64,000 bases of DNA from Austropuccinia psidii (GCA_023105745.1 JALGQZ010000013.1:2825501-2889500); one strand, 5' to 3'. Positions 1 through 11,715 are shown, counted from the first letter of the stretch. Made by a program: numbers and translations. Notes: generated by a model not told the origin, from the letters alone.

Positions 1-2945
1 GTTCAAATCCTCCCAGCTGATTATTCACATTTGACCCAAAGCACTTTCTCAACTCCAGCAGGTCTCAATTCAACTGCACAGAAACCATATAGTGGCAGTC
101 AAACCCTTCCCCCACAAGACCTAGGAATGATAATATCTGCCATTCTATCATTAAGGTATAATTTACCCCGCAGGGCTTCACGCATACTCAACCCCGCCCT
201 GAACCTGCTGATCAAGTCCAGTATCTCAAGCTCAGCTGGTCCCCCCGCTCCTGCATTCCATATACCTCAAGATCTGAGTACCGTATTTGAACATCTCCAA
301 TTGGAGCCAGTGATTCAAAACTATATATGTTGTCCTCAATGTTTCTCTCTTAATGGCCTTACTGAATCAGTCACAACTGACCAACCCCACTGTCAACGCC
401 ATAATGACCCAAATGATCATGATCCCCCTTGCACACAATCATTAGGCAAATTCATCTATTCATCTGAACCCCACACCCAAAACACAACCAACATGAAGCA
501 AAAATTTATACCAACAAAACATTTCATTTATCAACCATTCAAAAATTGGCTTGCCAGATTCCTCCAGTGGGCTGGAATTATGGAAATTCTGCATCAATAT
601 CAAGAATCCCAAACCCCTGAAGGTACCCCCAAATGTGACGTCTGGGATGGATCGGTCTGAAGACGCTTCACTGGCACTAGAAATATCCATGACCCCCAAT
701 TCATGTCCATTCCTGGTGCATTGGCCTTCTCCATATATGTGGACTGGTTCAATGCACATGGAAAGTCAACCCGGTTGGCTAGCATTGGACCTATCATGCT
801 TATTTGTCTTAATCTCCCCCCAAGTGAAAGATTGAAGCCCGAGAATGTCTATGTTGCAGGAATTATCCCTGGTCCGAAGGAGCCAACTGCGCTTCAATTG
901 AATTATCTATTAATGCCACTCATCAACGAGCTCAAAGAGCTATGGCAAGGTTACCATTTTGCACCCACCTCAACAGGTCCATCAGGATCCTTTATCCGTG
1001 TTACCATCCTCACAGCCATTGCGGATGTGGTTGCCATGCGCAAGCTTACTGGATGTATTTCCCATTCAGGAAACCACTTTTGTAATTTTTGCACCATTCA
1101 CAAAGCTCAAATTGAAGAAATTGGTCCTCAATTTCACTACACGCGCTCATACCAAAGTCATAAATCAACCATTGCCAAATGGCTTCGGGCAACCCCACAA
1201 CAAAGACAAGCAATTTTCTCTGAATATGGAGTGCGATATTCAATTTTGGAAGACCTTCCGTATTGGGATGCAACCAGAATGGTTAATCTTGACATAATGC
1301 ATAATTTAATACTTGGAATTTTGACGGATCATGCAACTTTCAAATTCTGCATTCCAGAGGTGAAATCAAAAACTTACTTCAGGTCCCACAGGAAATCCGA
1401 TGACACCAACAGTTCAGACTCAGATTCCAAGACCTCCAACAGCTCTCTTGATAAAATCACATTGAGAGAGGCCCGCTCCCTGAGAAGAGACGCAGCAAAA
1501 ATAATAAATGAGCCACTCCCCACTACTTCCACCCGAAAAAACTACTTCCCAATGCCCACCCCTAACACAGAACATCCATCTAGTGGTTCTGCAGAGATTC
1601 CTTCATTTGATGCCGATTACATCCCCACTTCTGAAATACCCTCTGAATTGGATATCACTGCACTGAGTGATCACCAGATCAAGGGTGAGGCTCTTGAGCA
1701 TCTCCGACAAATCATATCTGAGACCATCATTCCCTCATCTTGGACAAGAGTTCCCCGCAAAATGGGTTCCCCCTCTCATGGTAGCTTAAAAGCCGCTGAA
1801 TGGGCTCTCTTATATAAGGTCTATATTCCATTTCTAATGCTCAGTCAACGGATGTCATTAGATGCACACCAATCTTCCAACACTCAAAGAAAAATGGGTC
1901 AGTCAGAAGAACTTGCAAATGAACTAGCCAAGAATACATTCTATTTGATTAGTGCTATCAACATTGCCACAAGCTGGACTGTTTCAATAGATGATGCGAC
2001 TGCATTTTCTGAAAATTGGAAAAAATTCTGCCTTTCCAACGAACACCTGTTCCCAAAACAGAAAAGTAAACCAAATCATCATTTTGCTGATCATATTCCC
2101 GAACTCTTCCAACGTTGGGGCCCAGCACAAGCCTCAGCCACATGGGGTTATGAGCGCTTGATTGGAGTATTTGCAAAGATGCCAACACATAACAAGATAT
2201 GTACTTCAATTAATAAGATCAATATATTCACATTGATTAAACACCTGAACTGAATAAGACTAACTTTTTGCAACTCTGAATAGATGATATAGATAAAACC
2301 TTACTTCAACATATCTGTCGATGTTCCAACCTTTCCGTTCTCCTGAAATCCCCATCTGTGCCATGTGAAATAAAACAGCTTTTCGAATCACAGCCACCTG
2401 CCGTGTTCAATCACCATAAATATAACAAGCCATCCCGCCATGACCAACAAAATTATGATTGCCTGGTTGAGTACTTACAGACTTTTCATGCAACAAGGGA
2501 AATGGTTGATTGGATCAGCTTAGACAATACCGTGCAATCCACAAGTCATCCCACTTCAAGGATTGTCTCACCTTGGTATTTTCCAGTTTCAAACATTAAT
2601 ATGGGGAACAATATATTTTCAACTGAATCCAAAAATGTCAGCAACAGTGTGATATGTTTTCAAAGTGGAAACTCACAACAATTTGGTATTATTGATAGCA
2701 TTTTCAAAGTCTCTGAGCCACCTAGCATACTGAACAATAGCTTTCTGATTTTAAAAACTTTGAAGATTGATGTGAATTTCCTACCAGATTGGCCGTATCT
2801 CAATATTTATAAAGCTGTTGGTTTTGATGATGGACACTTGATTATATCAGAAGAAGAAATAGAAGGTAACTGTGGATTGTATGATAACAAAGCTCTGTCA
2901 TGTGGACTGCTTGTAATGATAAAGCCGTTATTTCATGATATTTAG
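1..2945 (+). pseudogene. tnp2-like: Tnp2-type CACTA transposase, broken by one stop
   Basis: Transposases of this family cut and paste CACTA elements through their terminal repeats. The frame is already open at base 1, so the N-terminus is outside the window. Motifs typical of basidiomycete Tnp2 proteins appear in order: a region ending CDVWDGSV, VDWFNAHGKSTR, AGIIPGPKEP, a Cys pair in FCNFCTIH, YWDATRMVNLDIMHN, and near the end ERLIGVFAKMPTHNK. A TGA at 658-660 interrupts the frame where relatives have Trp. A phase-1 intron at 2201-2283 joins the frame to the last exon (2284-2945), whose segment CFQSGNSQQFG is the usual C-terminal region. Apart from the TGA the frame is open for over 900 codons, so the copy died recently or the TGA is a base error. 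Confidence 0.8.
2201..2283 (+). other. Intron in the tnp2-like gene
   Basis: The 83-nt segment begins GTACTT and ends GAATAG, with a branch-point-like CTAAC about 20 nt before the acceptor. Removing it joins codons for NKI to a downstream frame that stays open for 220 codons. Without removal the frame stops at 2251-2253. Confidence 0.7.
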
Positions 2946-3210
2946 TCTACAAAAATGCAAATCTCTCAGATTCATTAGCAATTTTGCTAGTGAAATAACT
3001 GCCTCAAAATTTAGTGACAGAGACATGCTATTGTGACAAGCAAAGCCCATTATTTCACATTGCCACAAAGAACTTACTATTTTGACATTGGGTACAGTGT
3101 GAATAAGCCAAGTCCAATGATCAAATGTCCCACACACTCACCTTTCACAGCATCCAAAATTTCTAACTGCGCCATCATCATGTTGGAAGCGGAATCGGAT
3201 TTTGTGTACC

Positions 3211-3296
3211 CACACCCGCATGTGCACCCGCACACGCCAATGCACATGCCCACCCACCCACACACGCCAATGCACATGCACACCCACCCGCACACT
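3211..3296 (+). repeat. 30-bp tandem repeat, CACCC/GCACAC rich
   Basis: Two adjacent 30-bp units (3231-3260 and 3261-3290), each starting CACACGCCAATGCACATG, differ at two or three bases. A shorter related piece precedes them. Reading it as a His/Pro-rich protein gives only low-complexity sequence, so it is treated as non-coding transposon tail. Confidence 0.7.
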
Positions 3297-3508
3297 TCAT
3301 GGATGACCTGGTGAAGTCAAACCCCCCGCCTACATCAAGACTGGCTGAAGGACATCTTTGATGTGTGTGTGTGCAAACAGGCGGGTCTGGTGTAATTTTT
3401 ACCAATCATCGGACGGTTGTGGGATGATCAGGTGGTGAGGAATCTGAGTTGAAGGCACAGGGGAACCAATATTATTGGATGTCACAGGATTTGGTGTAAG
3501 ACCAGAGT

Positions 3509-3627
3509 GTGACGTGTGCTCGATGTTCGCTTGATTTTCGCTTGACGTGAGCTCGACTTTTATCCTGCTTGACGTTTGCTTGACGTGAAGTCAATCGCCG
3601 ACGATTGACACGAGATTCTCCCCGGTG
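3509..3627 (+). repeat. Subterminal repeats and 3' terminus of the CACTA element
   Basis: Between 3518 and 3596 there are several copies of GCTTGA or GCTCGA, most followed by CGT, spaced 10-25 bp apart. Clustered subterminal motifs of this kind are the usual transposase-binding sites of CACTA elements. The terminus proposed is CCCCGGTG, ending at 3627. Confidence 0.5.
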
Positions 3628-5068
3628 AGTATTACAACAAAGTATATTTGATTTCTATTATTTCAAATCTTTCGTATTTTTGAAAGAATAAAACACTTAA
3701 GAAATAGTTTCAACTAATACTTACTTGTTTGGTAATAAAGGTATAATAGAATATGTGATGATGTGGAAAAGACTGCAAGAGGAGGCCTCTTTTAAGTCTA
3801 AGACAGCTCACAGAGGTGTGCCATGGAGCAAACTGAAAAACCAGTGAGTGAGAAAACAATAAACCTTTCTGGATTATTGATTGCATCATTTGTTGTCACA
3901 TAAGATTATCATAATTACTTAATTGAGGCTTTTACATGACTACCAACCCATTTATGGTTAAGAATAAAAGGAGTAAAAACTGTAAATATTCTTTTATTCC
4001 AAAACAATCATTTATTTCTCAAAGTTATCAATGTTATTGGAAATTTCATCACAGAATGTATTTTCTGTAAATTTTTAAGGATTCTGTGTTTCACGTGTAA
4101 TCATCAAAAATGGACTGTAAGTAAAAAATTGAATTTTACATATAGAATTATAATTCCTTTTGGTTTTCATATGTATTATACAGCTCTTAATTGGTCCTGA
4201 AAGCCTCAGAAAGATTCATTAAGAGTTGTGTTCTTAATGAATCTTTGAAGTTTTTTATCTCAATTCTATGTAGAATTGCAAATAGCAGTGTATGGCTGGT
4301 TGCTATGTGGTAAGTCAATGGATACTAGTCAAAAAAGGGTTTTAATTACTCTTTTGGGGCTTATCCATGGTAATTCATTAATAATTGACATGGTTACAGG
4401 AGTCTAAGTTGCTCTTTACCTCCTTGGCATGTCAAAATAGCAGGTTATTTGCTATTTTCTTATAGTTTACTGTAGTTGTAACATGGTAACCAAGTTCCCA
4501 AAATGTTTTAGTTTACTAATTGGTCCAAGATAAGCCATGGATCCAAGCTTTGGAGCTGTCCACACCTCAGAGGCCTCAGAAGTTGGGTACCCTGGCTCTC
4601 TTTGATGTCTTTTGTCCCCCTTGCCTATTTTTTACATCAAAATAGAACTTTAAGCTTCAAGTGAGATATCCACTATGCGTGTACCAAAAGTGAATTTAAG
4701 AATACCATGATGATAATTGCTGAAAACATGCATAACACTATTCTTAGTGTGTATGTAACATAGGATTTCTCACTTTCCCATTATTTTGGTGTGAAATAGA
4801 GAGAAAAAGAATTTTCACAGATCTTTTATGTGGTATTGAAGTATTTTCCATATTACCACCTCAAAGAGTTGATTTGAGCTCATTTACTCTATGGAAATAC
4901 CCTAGTTGAGCTTTTGTGTAGAATCCAAATCTGGCCATAAATCCATGGATTTACTTACTCAATAAAAAGCTATTCATCTTTTCTGAAATCAATAATGCAT
5001 AGTTCAGAATTTATTTTTAAGATAATTGTGGCCTATTTGGGTATGTAAAATATACCTCAAGGCTCACA
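3628..5068 (-). mobile_element. Gypsy LTR of the A family, truncated on the left by the CACTA element
   Basis: The right end is AAGGCTCACA, the common terminus of the A, B and C LTR families here. From 3628 the DNA parallels the solo LTR from about 45470 (ACAACAA, then TCTATTATTTCAA, then AATAAAACACTTAAGAAATA) and the stretch around GGGTACCCTGGCTCTCTTTG at 4585. Roughly 630 bp of its left part should lie beyond the CACTA element. It may be the 3' LTR of gypsy A or, since gag runs straight into its end without a polypurine tract, a separate element inserted in gag. Confidence 0.75.
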
Positions 5069-6576
5069 GAAACCAGGACATGGGCCTGTCCCTCTCAATA
5101 TTAAAGATGTGTTCTTCAAAGGCATTTTCCATTTTAAATCTCCAAGAATCATTTTCCCATTTGGAAATAACTTGTTTTTTCAATTAAGTCCAAGAATGTT
5201 TACCATGGTCTTGTCTCATTTTGTAATACCATTTCTTTGCTGATTTGATAAACAATGAGTGTAATCTTGCACTTGTGTATTCATCTGGTATGTTAATGTC
5301 TTCTTTAAACATATTGATTGTTTTCATAAATTCCATGTGATTATATTCTCCTTTACCACTGAAGGTGGGCCATTCCTCTAATCTTGGAATTTGTTTAAAA
5401 TTACAAGCAATATCCACTTCTGCATTATTTGAAATCGTATGATGTAAGTCATTGTTCATGTTCAGCACATTTCTGTCAAGAATTGGTGTGGACTGTCTTG
5501 GCAATTCATTCTTCAGTGATATATTATTAATACTTGATTTAATATCTTCTTTCAACGCAACTCTTGCTTTATCACTTTTTTCCAATTGTTCTTGGAAGAT
5601 ATCTGTGTTGTGACCAGTTGAATCTTCCAAGTTCTGGACTTGTATTCTTAATTCTCTTAGTTGTTTAGTCATAAAAGAAATTGGATTGTCATCTGGTTTA
5701 TTGAGTAAGGTTACTTTAGACTCAATTCTTGCACAAATTGACATCAAAGACAAAAAAATTTCTTTATCCACATTTTCTAGACAAATAATGGTCTTTTGTG
5801 ACTCTTTTACTTGTAAAATTTCTCTACCCAACTTCTGTTGGATATACTCAGAATTGTTCAGCTTTTCTAAAACCTCTTTATTACAGGTTTCACAATAATT
5901 TAAAATCTTTACAAGGTCTCTTTCTTTGGAAAGGATTGGTTCATTTTTTCCTCCTCCTTGTTTTTGAATTCCATCAGAGTTCTTGCAATATTGAATACAT
6001 TGTCCATGGCTGTCTTCTATTTCTTGGGCATTCTGTAGCTGTGTGGGTAAGGCTTGTTCCACTTGGGATTTGCCTTTTTCTTTCCCTTCTGATTGTTCTT
6101 TGGGGCTTTCTTGCCCTTGTTTGGCAACTTGTTGAGGTGTATTTTTGCTTGTGGATGCTTGGGGAGCTTCCACTGGGCTGTTATCCCTTCCTTGGGCCAA
6201 CTTCTTCTTCTGGTCCTCTGATAACATGCTTTGGTTTTTCAACCAAGCTTTTATATGTTGGACTTTTCCTTTGCAAGACATGTGTGTCCAGCCCCTCAGA
6301 TGATCCTATGTATTTTCTGGGCCCATTAACTTCTTCACTTGAAGATATGAGCTCATTGTGCTCCTCCAAAGACTTGGAAGAAGTTTCCATTCCTGCTGCT
6401 TTGCCGCCATAAACCAGTTCTTGTACTGAGACTGGTATATTTTCATTGTTGGCTGTTGGAAACGGTTCAGGTCGAACAACAGTAATAGCAGTTATTTCAG
6501 CTTCTGGACTCTCAATAAGAGTGTCAAAGGTGCTTTCTAACCTTTGAGAACTGGTGGAAGTTCTGGAATCTTCCAT
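5069..6576 (-). pseudogene. gag: Gypsy A gag (beta frame), broken and 3'-truncated
   Basis: Gag is the structural protein that packages the element RNA. The beta frame starts with ATG at 6576, runs 131 codons to a stop at 6181, and continues one frame over (6281 to 5184, 365 codons), so there is a frameshift in the overlap. The C-terminal half matches the Gag of elements B and C: EEWPTFSGKGEYNHMEF, then SARLHSLF, then KKWYYKMRQDHG. A TAA at 5184 replaces a Trp codon of the relatives (SWT then WW in C). The frame continues homologously down to 5069 (KWENDSWRFK, then ERDRPMSW) and is cut off by LTR sequence before the zinc knuckle. Long Lys/Glu/Asn-rich stretches suggest coiled coil in the middle. 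Confidence 0.75.
5909..6562 (-). pseudogene. Gypsy A alpha frame (overlaps gag), decayed
   Basis: This frame lies one base downstream of the gag frame and overlaps it. It should be reached by splicing from the exon at 6856-6739. Its frame carries several stops, but the peptides SYLQVKKL, RGWTH and MDNVFNIARTLMEF align with SYLTVRKF, NGWHP and MENVFQMARTMMKL in the same frame of gypsy C. It ends at a TAA (5909-5911) soon after the last motif, as in C. Peptide-level conservation in the overlapped frame is the reason for listing it. Function unknown. Confidence 0.55.
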
Positions 6577-6738
6577 TTGTGCCTCTCCTCTGGGCTCAAA
6601 ATCTTGTCATTTGTATTTATGACTTGAATTTCCTGGTCCAGATCCATTTGATTGGAGGAAGTAGCTACTTCTACTTCTAGTAGGAGTCATTTCACATGAG
6701 TTTAACATAAAATGGATTAAGAAATTGATTTAATTCAC

Positions 6739-6856
6739 CTGCTGGACCTTTCAAGGGTTCTTTGGTAATTAAACCCCTTGGTGCTGGGCTGGTTTTAATT
6801 TTAATACTAGGCTCTGAGACCTCAGAGTCTGAAGAGATTTCTCTGGTGGGTGACAT
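6739..6856 (-). pseudogene. Gypsy A upstream exon of the alpha frame
   Basis: ATG at 6856 (MSPTREISSDSEVSEP) opens a short frame. A donor GTGAAT at 6738 leaves it in phase 1. The paired acceptor is CCAG, ending at 6563, giving a 176-nt intron that contains the gag ATG (6576) 14 nt before the acceptor. The same arrangement occurs in B, C and D. Unspliced, this frame stops at 6692. Confidence 0.5.
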
Positions 6857-6895
6857 TATAGAAAAAAAACATATATAAGTTAATTTGTTAAACAA

Positions 6896-7406
6896 TAAAG
6901 TTAGCTTATGAACTCAGCTTATTGGATAACGTTTTTTCACTATAGTTTATGGCAAATTATGTTAAAAATAAAGAAAAATGTTCAAAGAATAGAGAAAAAT
7001 GTTTTTAACTAAAAAATTTTACCTTTTTTTCATTTTTGATTTGATTTTATATTTTCTTTAAACAAATAATAATTATTCAATTGATAAGTTATTTGTCAAA
7101 ATTGTATTATTAATCACTTTATACTAAAATCACTCAAAGAATGAATTTCAAGTCTGTAATGTGAAAAATCCACTAGTCATACAAGGGGAATTTATTCCAA
7201 ATCGCTCAATAGTATATTGGCTCAAACAATATTCTTGAGAAAAGATTAACTTTATTAATATTATAAAGATTATTTATAAGGGATAAGTCCCAAAAAATTC
7301 AATATTAAAGTAAATATGACAATTTTACTTCAAAAAACAGCAAAATAAGGTCTAGAATTAGATTTATTTCTCAAAAATTGTTTAAAATGACTGGCAGGCT
7401 CCAAAA
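6896..7406 (-). other. Gypsy A leader and primer-binding region
   Basis: About 510 bp of AT-rich DNA lies between the 5' LTR and the first exon. On the minus strand the LTR end (GTTACA) is followed by TTTTGGAGCC, resembling TTTGGGGGCC at the same place in B, C and D. I see no gene in it. Confidence 0.5.
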
Positions 7407-9557
7407 TGTAACGTTTTTCTATGAAGCTCTTGATAATAGTAGCAATATCAAGAGTACTATGACTTTCCTCAATAGAAAAATATAATATGATATAATATCA
7501 TAACCACAAATAAATATAATTATTGAAAATAATTATATTAAAAAAAATTAATTATTTTTAAAGAATTTAATAATATAAAAAAAACTTAATAATTGTAATA
7601 AATTATAATTGTTCTATTATTTTTATAGTCACTGACAACTATAGAAATAAGAAGTGTAAAACTCTTAATGAGACAATTACACATGGAAAATATAAATATT
7701 TAACCACTTACAAGTAATATAAATATTATATATAAAGGAATTATCACACACACACTGTGCAGAAATAATTCTTATAGAAAAATTCTATATGGAAAACAAA
7801 TATTAGATAAAAAATAAAAAGCTTCAGAGAAAAACTTACTTATAAGATATATTTAATACAACAGCTAATATATTAAATAATTATTAATAGTTAAAGACAC
7901 ATTAAAAAATCTATATATTAAATATGAAACAACTTTTCATAATAAAAATATGATTTAAAGAGTTTTTAAGAGGAATTTGTGGATTTTAAAAAATATTTAA
8001 GATGATAATTTTATAAAATAAAATATATTATTTGTGATTACAACAATAAGCTTAATTCTATAGTTTCAATTCTTTAATTTAAATTTAATAAAGAATGAAA
8101 GAGCTTAAGAATTACTTTCATGATAAGATTCTTTATATAATAAAACTTTACCTGTTTAAATGTCTCATATATTTGGATTGATAATGATTGATGAAGAAAA
8201 ACAATGATGAATAGACTCTTTTTATGTCTACAGATAAGCTCTCATTATTGATAATGGATATAGAGGGCATTCTAAGGTCAAAACTGAAAAACCATGATTA
8301 AAAATGATGTTCTTAACTTAAGGTAGCTTATTTTTAGTTCCAATTTAAAGTTACCAGTGTTATTCTTAGGTCCAAGTAACTTTAACCCGCATTTGGGTTA
8401 ATCATTTTACGTTTCAATATAAGATAAGTTTATTTATATTTATTTTCATCACATCAACAACTTAAAAACAGAGTGTCAAACAAAAATCCCTTAAACTCAA
8501 TTTTCAATTAATTTCTAAAGAAATCTTAATTTTCTTTAAGTATAATTAAAAGAGTAGATTTCCAGGCTAATTAAAAGCAAAACATGTTTAGAAAAGATAC
8601 CTAGAATTTAATTTAAACACGGAAAGCATTAAATTGTAAGCTGTGTGAAATTTTCAGCCAAATCAATTAAGAATTGGATTTTGAATAAATTTTTGAAGTT
8701 ATTACTATTTTTCAACATACAATAGCAATACACACTAAACCTTAACTTTTGATAAGGTTTTAATGGTTGTAACTTTGAATTTTTAAGCTTAATTGAGCTT
8801 TGACAGTTCTTAAAACCTCAATTTCAAGCTTACATATTGGGATTTACCCTTTGGCAGCTTAAAATTCCTGTCCAAATTGGGATAAAACCAGTTTAAACTT
8901 TAAGGTTGGATCAAAGTCTAATCTTAAAGTATAAGTAATGTTGAAAATCGTCCAATACAAGTGGACAAACTTAATTGAATCCTTGCAGATCCAAAAGGTT
9001 GGGTACCCCAGCTCTGTTTGGTCTTTTTCCTTTGTGCCGCCTTTTTTGTGTGGATGTTGCCGTTTTATTTATTTAAAGCCATATTATATCCTTAAACACT
9101 TTTAAATTGAGATCACACAGGAATCACATTCTGTATGTCAAATCCTTAACCAATTCAGTAAATATACACAACACCTTAATTTTAACTAAAATTTTGGTAT
9201 GTTTGCATAACCCTTATGCAACTTCAAATTTAAGCTTATTTAATCTTAAATTTAACAATTTTTGAAAATTGTTAAACAAATTGCAATTTTACTGTGAGAT
9301 TCTTGAATCTTCTAATAACATAAGAAATAATCATTGTTTGGGTATAACACCCTATAGGTTTACCCTAGGGTATTTTTGGTGTAGAATCTAAAAATGACAT
9401 AATAATTATAACTTTGTTTATCCAAAAAAAATCTATACTTAGTTTCTGTTATTTTTTATTGTAAATCCAATTGAAAAGTTTTTTCAAGACTAAATCAACC
9501 GTATATAAAGTTATTTGTGGCCTTACGGGTATGTTATACATATCTCACAGGCTCACA
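7407..9557 (-). repeat. 5' LTR of gypsy A (2.15 kb)
   Basis: On the plus strand it starts TGTAACGTTTTTCTATGAAGC and ends AGGCTCACA. It aligns over most of its length with the solo LTR at 44843-46793, including CTCTTGATAATAGTA near the start and GGGTACCCCAGCTCTGTTTG near 9000. Only non-coding AT-rich sequence is present. Confidence 0.85.
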
Positions 9558-9689
9558 GAAGACCTCTATACCCAGATAGCTTGGAAACTAGTAATTGAAT
9601 TGAAAATAATATAAATTAACTCATTTAAATGGACTTGATCAGGAATATTTGACACAACAAGATTGTTCAATTTTCCACACAAGGCCTAA
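9558..9689 (+). pseudogene. pol: E1: fragment of an old gypsy reverse transcriptase
   Basis: This 132-bp scrap between gypsy A and gypsy D aligns with the N-terminal RT region of D (around 14862-14992) and of E2 (19485-19616): TATACCCAGA, TTGGAAACTAG, AAATGGACTTGATCAGGAA, and CCTAA at the end. It is full of stops. It is the target into which A was inserted on its left side. Confidence 0.65.
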
Positions 9690-11126
9690 TGTCAGCCTGT
9701 GACTCAAAACCAGAGCACAAGCATGACAGCCAAAATACCATAAACCAATGGTATAGCCAAGATACCACCAAAACATGGAGCTGAGCCAAATCAGCTCAAA
9801 AGATATCAAAAGAAAGAGGAAACTCACATCTTCCTGAAAATTTGAGTCCCATCACCATAGGACAAGAAATAACAAAGTTATACCTGCTCAAAGTTATTGC
9901 TGAGCATAAACCTTAATTTTCACATCTCATCTAAAATCTAGAAGGAGAGGCTTAACCCCATCAAATGGGTATTCAAAATGAAGCTCTAAGCCAGGGCTAT
10001 CCAATGGTACCAGCCAAACTGAGCTAGCACCAATATTACTGGAGTTATGGTCAATTTCAGGCCAAATAAGGGTTAACAAAACATTCACCTCTCATCTAGC
10101 TTCTACAGTTTTAGTGTGGGATACCTGAAGGGGGTCTTTTTGGAAAGAGCTCAATCAGGGATATCTGATGGTTTCATCCACTTCCCCATATCTCAACTAC
10201 TGCAGAAGTTATGGGGCAAACAAGCTCAATACAGCTTTTTGCCTAAAACACACAAATGTACAAACATCTTGTACATAGGATAACTTTGCCATATTTAATG
10301 ATACCCGTATCAAATGAGGTATCATTGTGTAGAGCACATACAGGGATACACACTGAACCAATTTTGAGGTTGATATCTCAAGAATTGACAAAGTTATGGC
10401 TGTTTTAAGGTCAAAATCCCACCTGCTGTCATATACAGCCTTACCATGGGATAATATCCCATAATCATGAATATGAGGTTTCAAATAGACAAAGAAGCTT
10501 GTTTTTACTTCAATACCTCATATTTTAGTCAATACTGGGGTCCCATACAGTTTCTGTACAGCATTCTACGCGTCATACACGTCAGAATCAGGCTGTGAGG
10601 TCCCCAGATGAAACTTTTCACCCTGTATTGGTGAAAACTGCCCAGATGTGGTTTCAAAACCACATCTGAGCCCAATACAGGTTATACAGGCTGTTTGCAA
10701 ACCACAAGCCAGTACTAGAGAGTGAAAAAATCTTCACTTCCTCTACATGGAAAGGTCTAGCACCCTTTCCACCCCATTTCAGGATAAAAAGGAGGCTTTT
10801 CACCGCCAGAATTGTCTCCTCATCCTGCTCTTGAATAACCTATGTAGTAAACTGTCAAAAACAGTTTTAATCTTAGTTAATAATCAGGTATACTCTTAAT
10901 TTAAAGTATTGTAGTCTTTATTATTGTAACCCAACAGGTAAAGCTGCACCCAGGGCTTTCAACAGCACTCACCACCACTATATTTATTATAGTAAAGCCC
11001 TTTTATTTCAAATTAAATCCATCTTTAGCCCTTATAGATCATTTTTAGACTATTTTCCACATGTCACAGTCATAGTTTCAGTTCTAAATTGCTTTATTAC
11101 CACTTCAACATAGACTCATCCTGACA
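9690..11126 (+). repeat. 5' LTR of gypsy D
   Basis: It starts TGTCAGCCTGTGACTC and ends GACTCATCCTGACA, and matches 17929-19366. A promoter and a transcript start must lie in it, but no element is distinct enough to mark. Open frames inside it on the minus strand (10209-10484) recur in the other LTR and look fortuitous. Confidence 0.93.
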
Positions 11127-11715
11127 TTTTGGGGGCCTGGCTGTGTTTTAAAGCCTTTTGGACTTATTACAAGTAATTTTTTCTCTTTTTATCATTTTAT
11201 TGACACTTGTTTTATCTTTTTAGGCGTCATTTTCTTCAAAAAATATATATTTTTATATATTTCTATTTATTTTTTTAAAATACTCATATTTTGAAGAGTA
11301 TCTGTCACGTGGCTGATAACCACAGACCAGTATTTTTGGCGTGTTTTGTATATAAAAACACTCTTAAGCCACTAATACAGTCTTAATTCTTAATTGAATC
11401 AAGACAGCTCATACTGATAATCCAACAGTTGAGGCATGTTTGGGCACATTTTTAACTCAATTTCCCTGTAATACACCATCTTTGACAGATTATACTTGCT
11501 AATTACAAGTATTCTGTGAGATATTGGTATACAAACAGTATACCACATATCAGTAGGCTGTATTTTTGACGTGGAATTGTGAATTCAATTACATTTTCAT
11601 AATATAGAGCCATATTGTAATAATATACAACCCCAGAGGCCATTCTTAGACGTGCAAAACCAGCCTTTTAAGAAGTCTTAACTGACATAAACCCTCTTTT
11701 TCCTGTTTGATTCAG
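11127..11715 (+). other. Gypsy D leader with primer-binding-like site
   Basis: Directly after the LTR comes TTTTGGGGGCCTGG, shared in its first bases with elements B and C on their strand. If the primer is a tRNA, pairing would start at TGGGGGCC; which tRNA is unknown. The leader ends with a pyrimidine-rich stretch and TTCAG at 11711-11715, a plausible 3' splice site just before TGGAAGAAAAA. Confidence 0.5.

Larger units (their letters stand above)
1..3627 (+). mobile_element. CACTA/EnSpm-like DNA transposon, 3' part
   Basis: The element contains a Tnp2-type transposase gene, then a GC-richer tail with a 30-bp tandem repeat and clustered GCTTGACGT-like motifs, and it stops at about 3627 with CCCCGGTG. 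Immediately to the right (3628 on) the DNA aligns with the interior of a gypsy LTR: ATTACAACAA here matches GATTACAACAA about 630 bp into the solo LTR at 44843. The transposon is therefore inserted in that LTR. CACTA elements end in CAC...GTG, which fits the GGTG end. The 5' terminus and the 3-bp target duplication lie left of the window, so the exact end is uncertain by a few bases. Confidence 0.75.
5069..9557 (-). mobile_element. Gypsy A: 5' LTR plus gag of a minus-strand Ty3/gypsy element
   Basis: Reading on the minus strand, the 5' LTR (9557-7407) is followed by TTTTGGAGCC, a primer-site-like stretch, a leader, a small exon (6856-6739) and gag. Gag ends abruptly at 5069 against the neighbouring LTR, and no protease, RT or integrase is present here. 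The right flank (9558 on) is old pol sequence, so A is inserted in an older element. The five bases next to the LTR, GAAGA (9558-9562), are the expected target duplication; the partner copy is not in view. Confidence 0.8.

Noticed and set aside
3033..3405. His/Pro-rich and Cys/Gly-rich frames in the CACTA tail
   Set aside because: They translate the 30-bp tandem repeat; no start context and no family.
5798..6412. 204-codon frame opposite gag of element A
   Set aside because: Antisense shadow of the gag region; similar shadows occur opposite C gag (53316-53981, 54525-55217).
10209..10484. 91-codon minus-strand frame in the D LTR (also 18449-18724)
   Set aside because: Identical because the LTRs are identical; no domain or coding signal.
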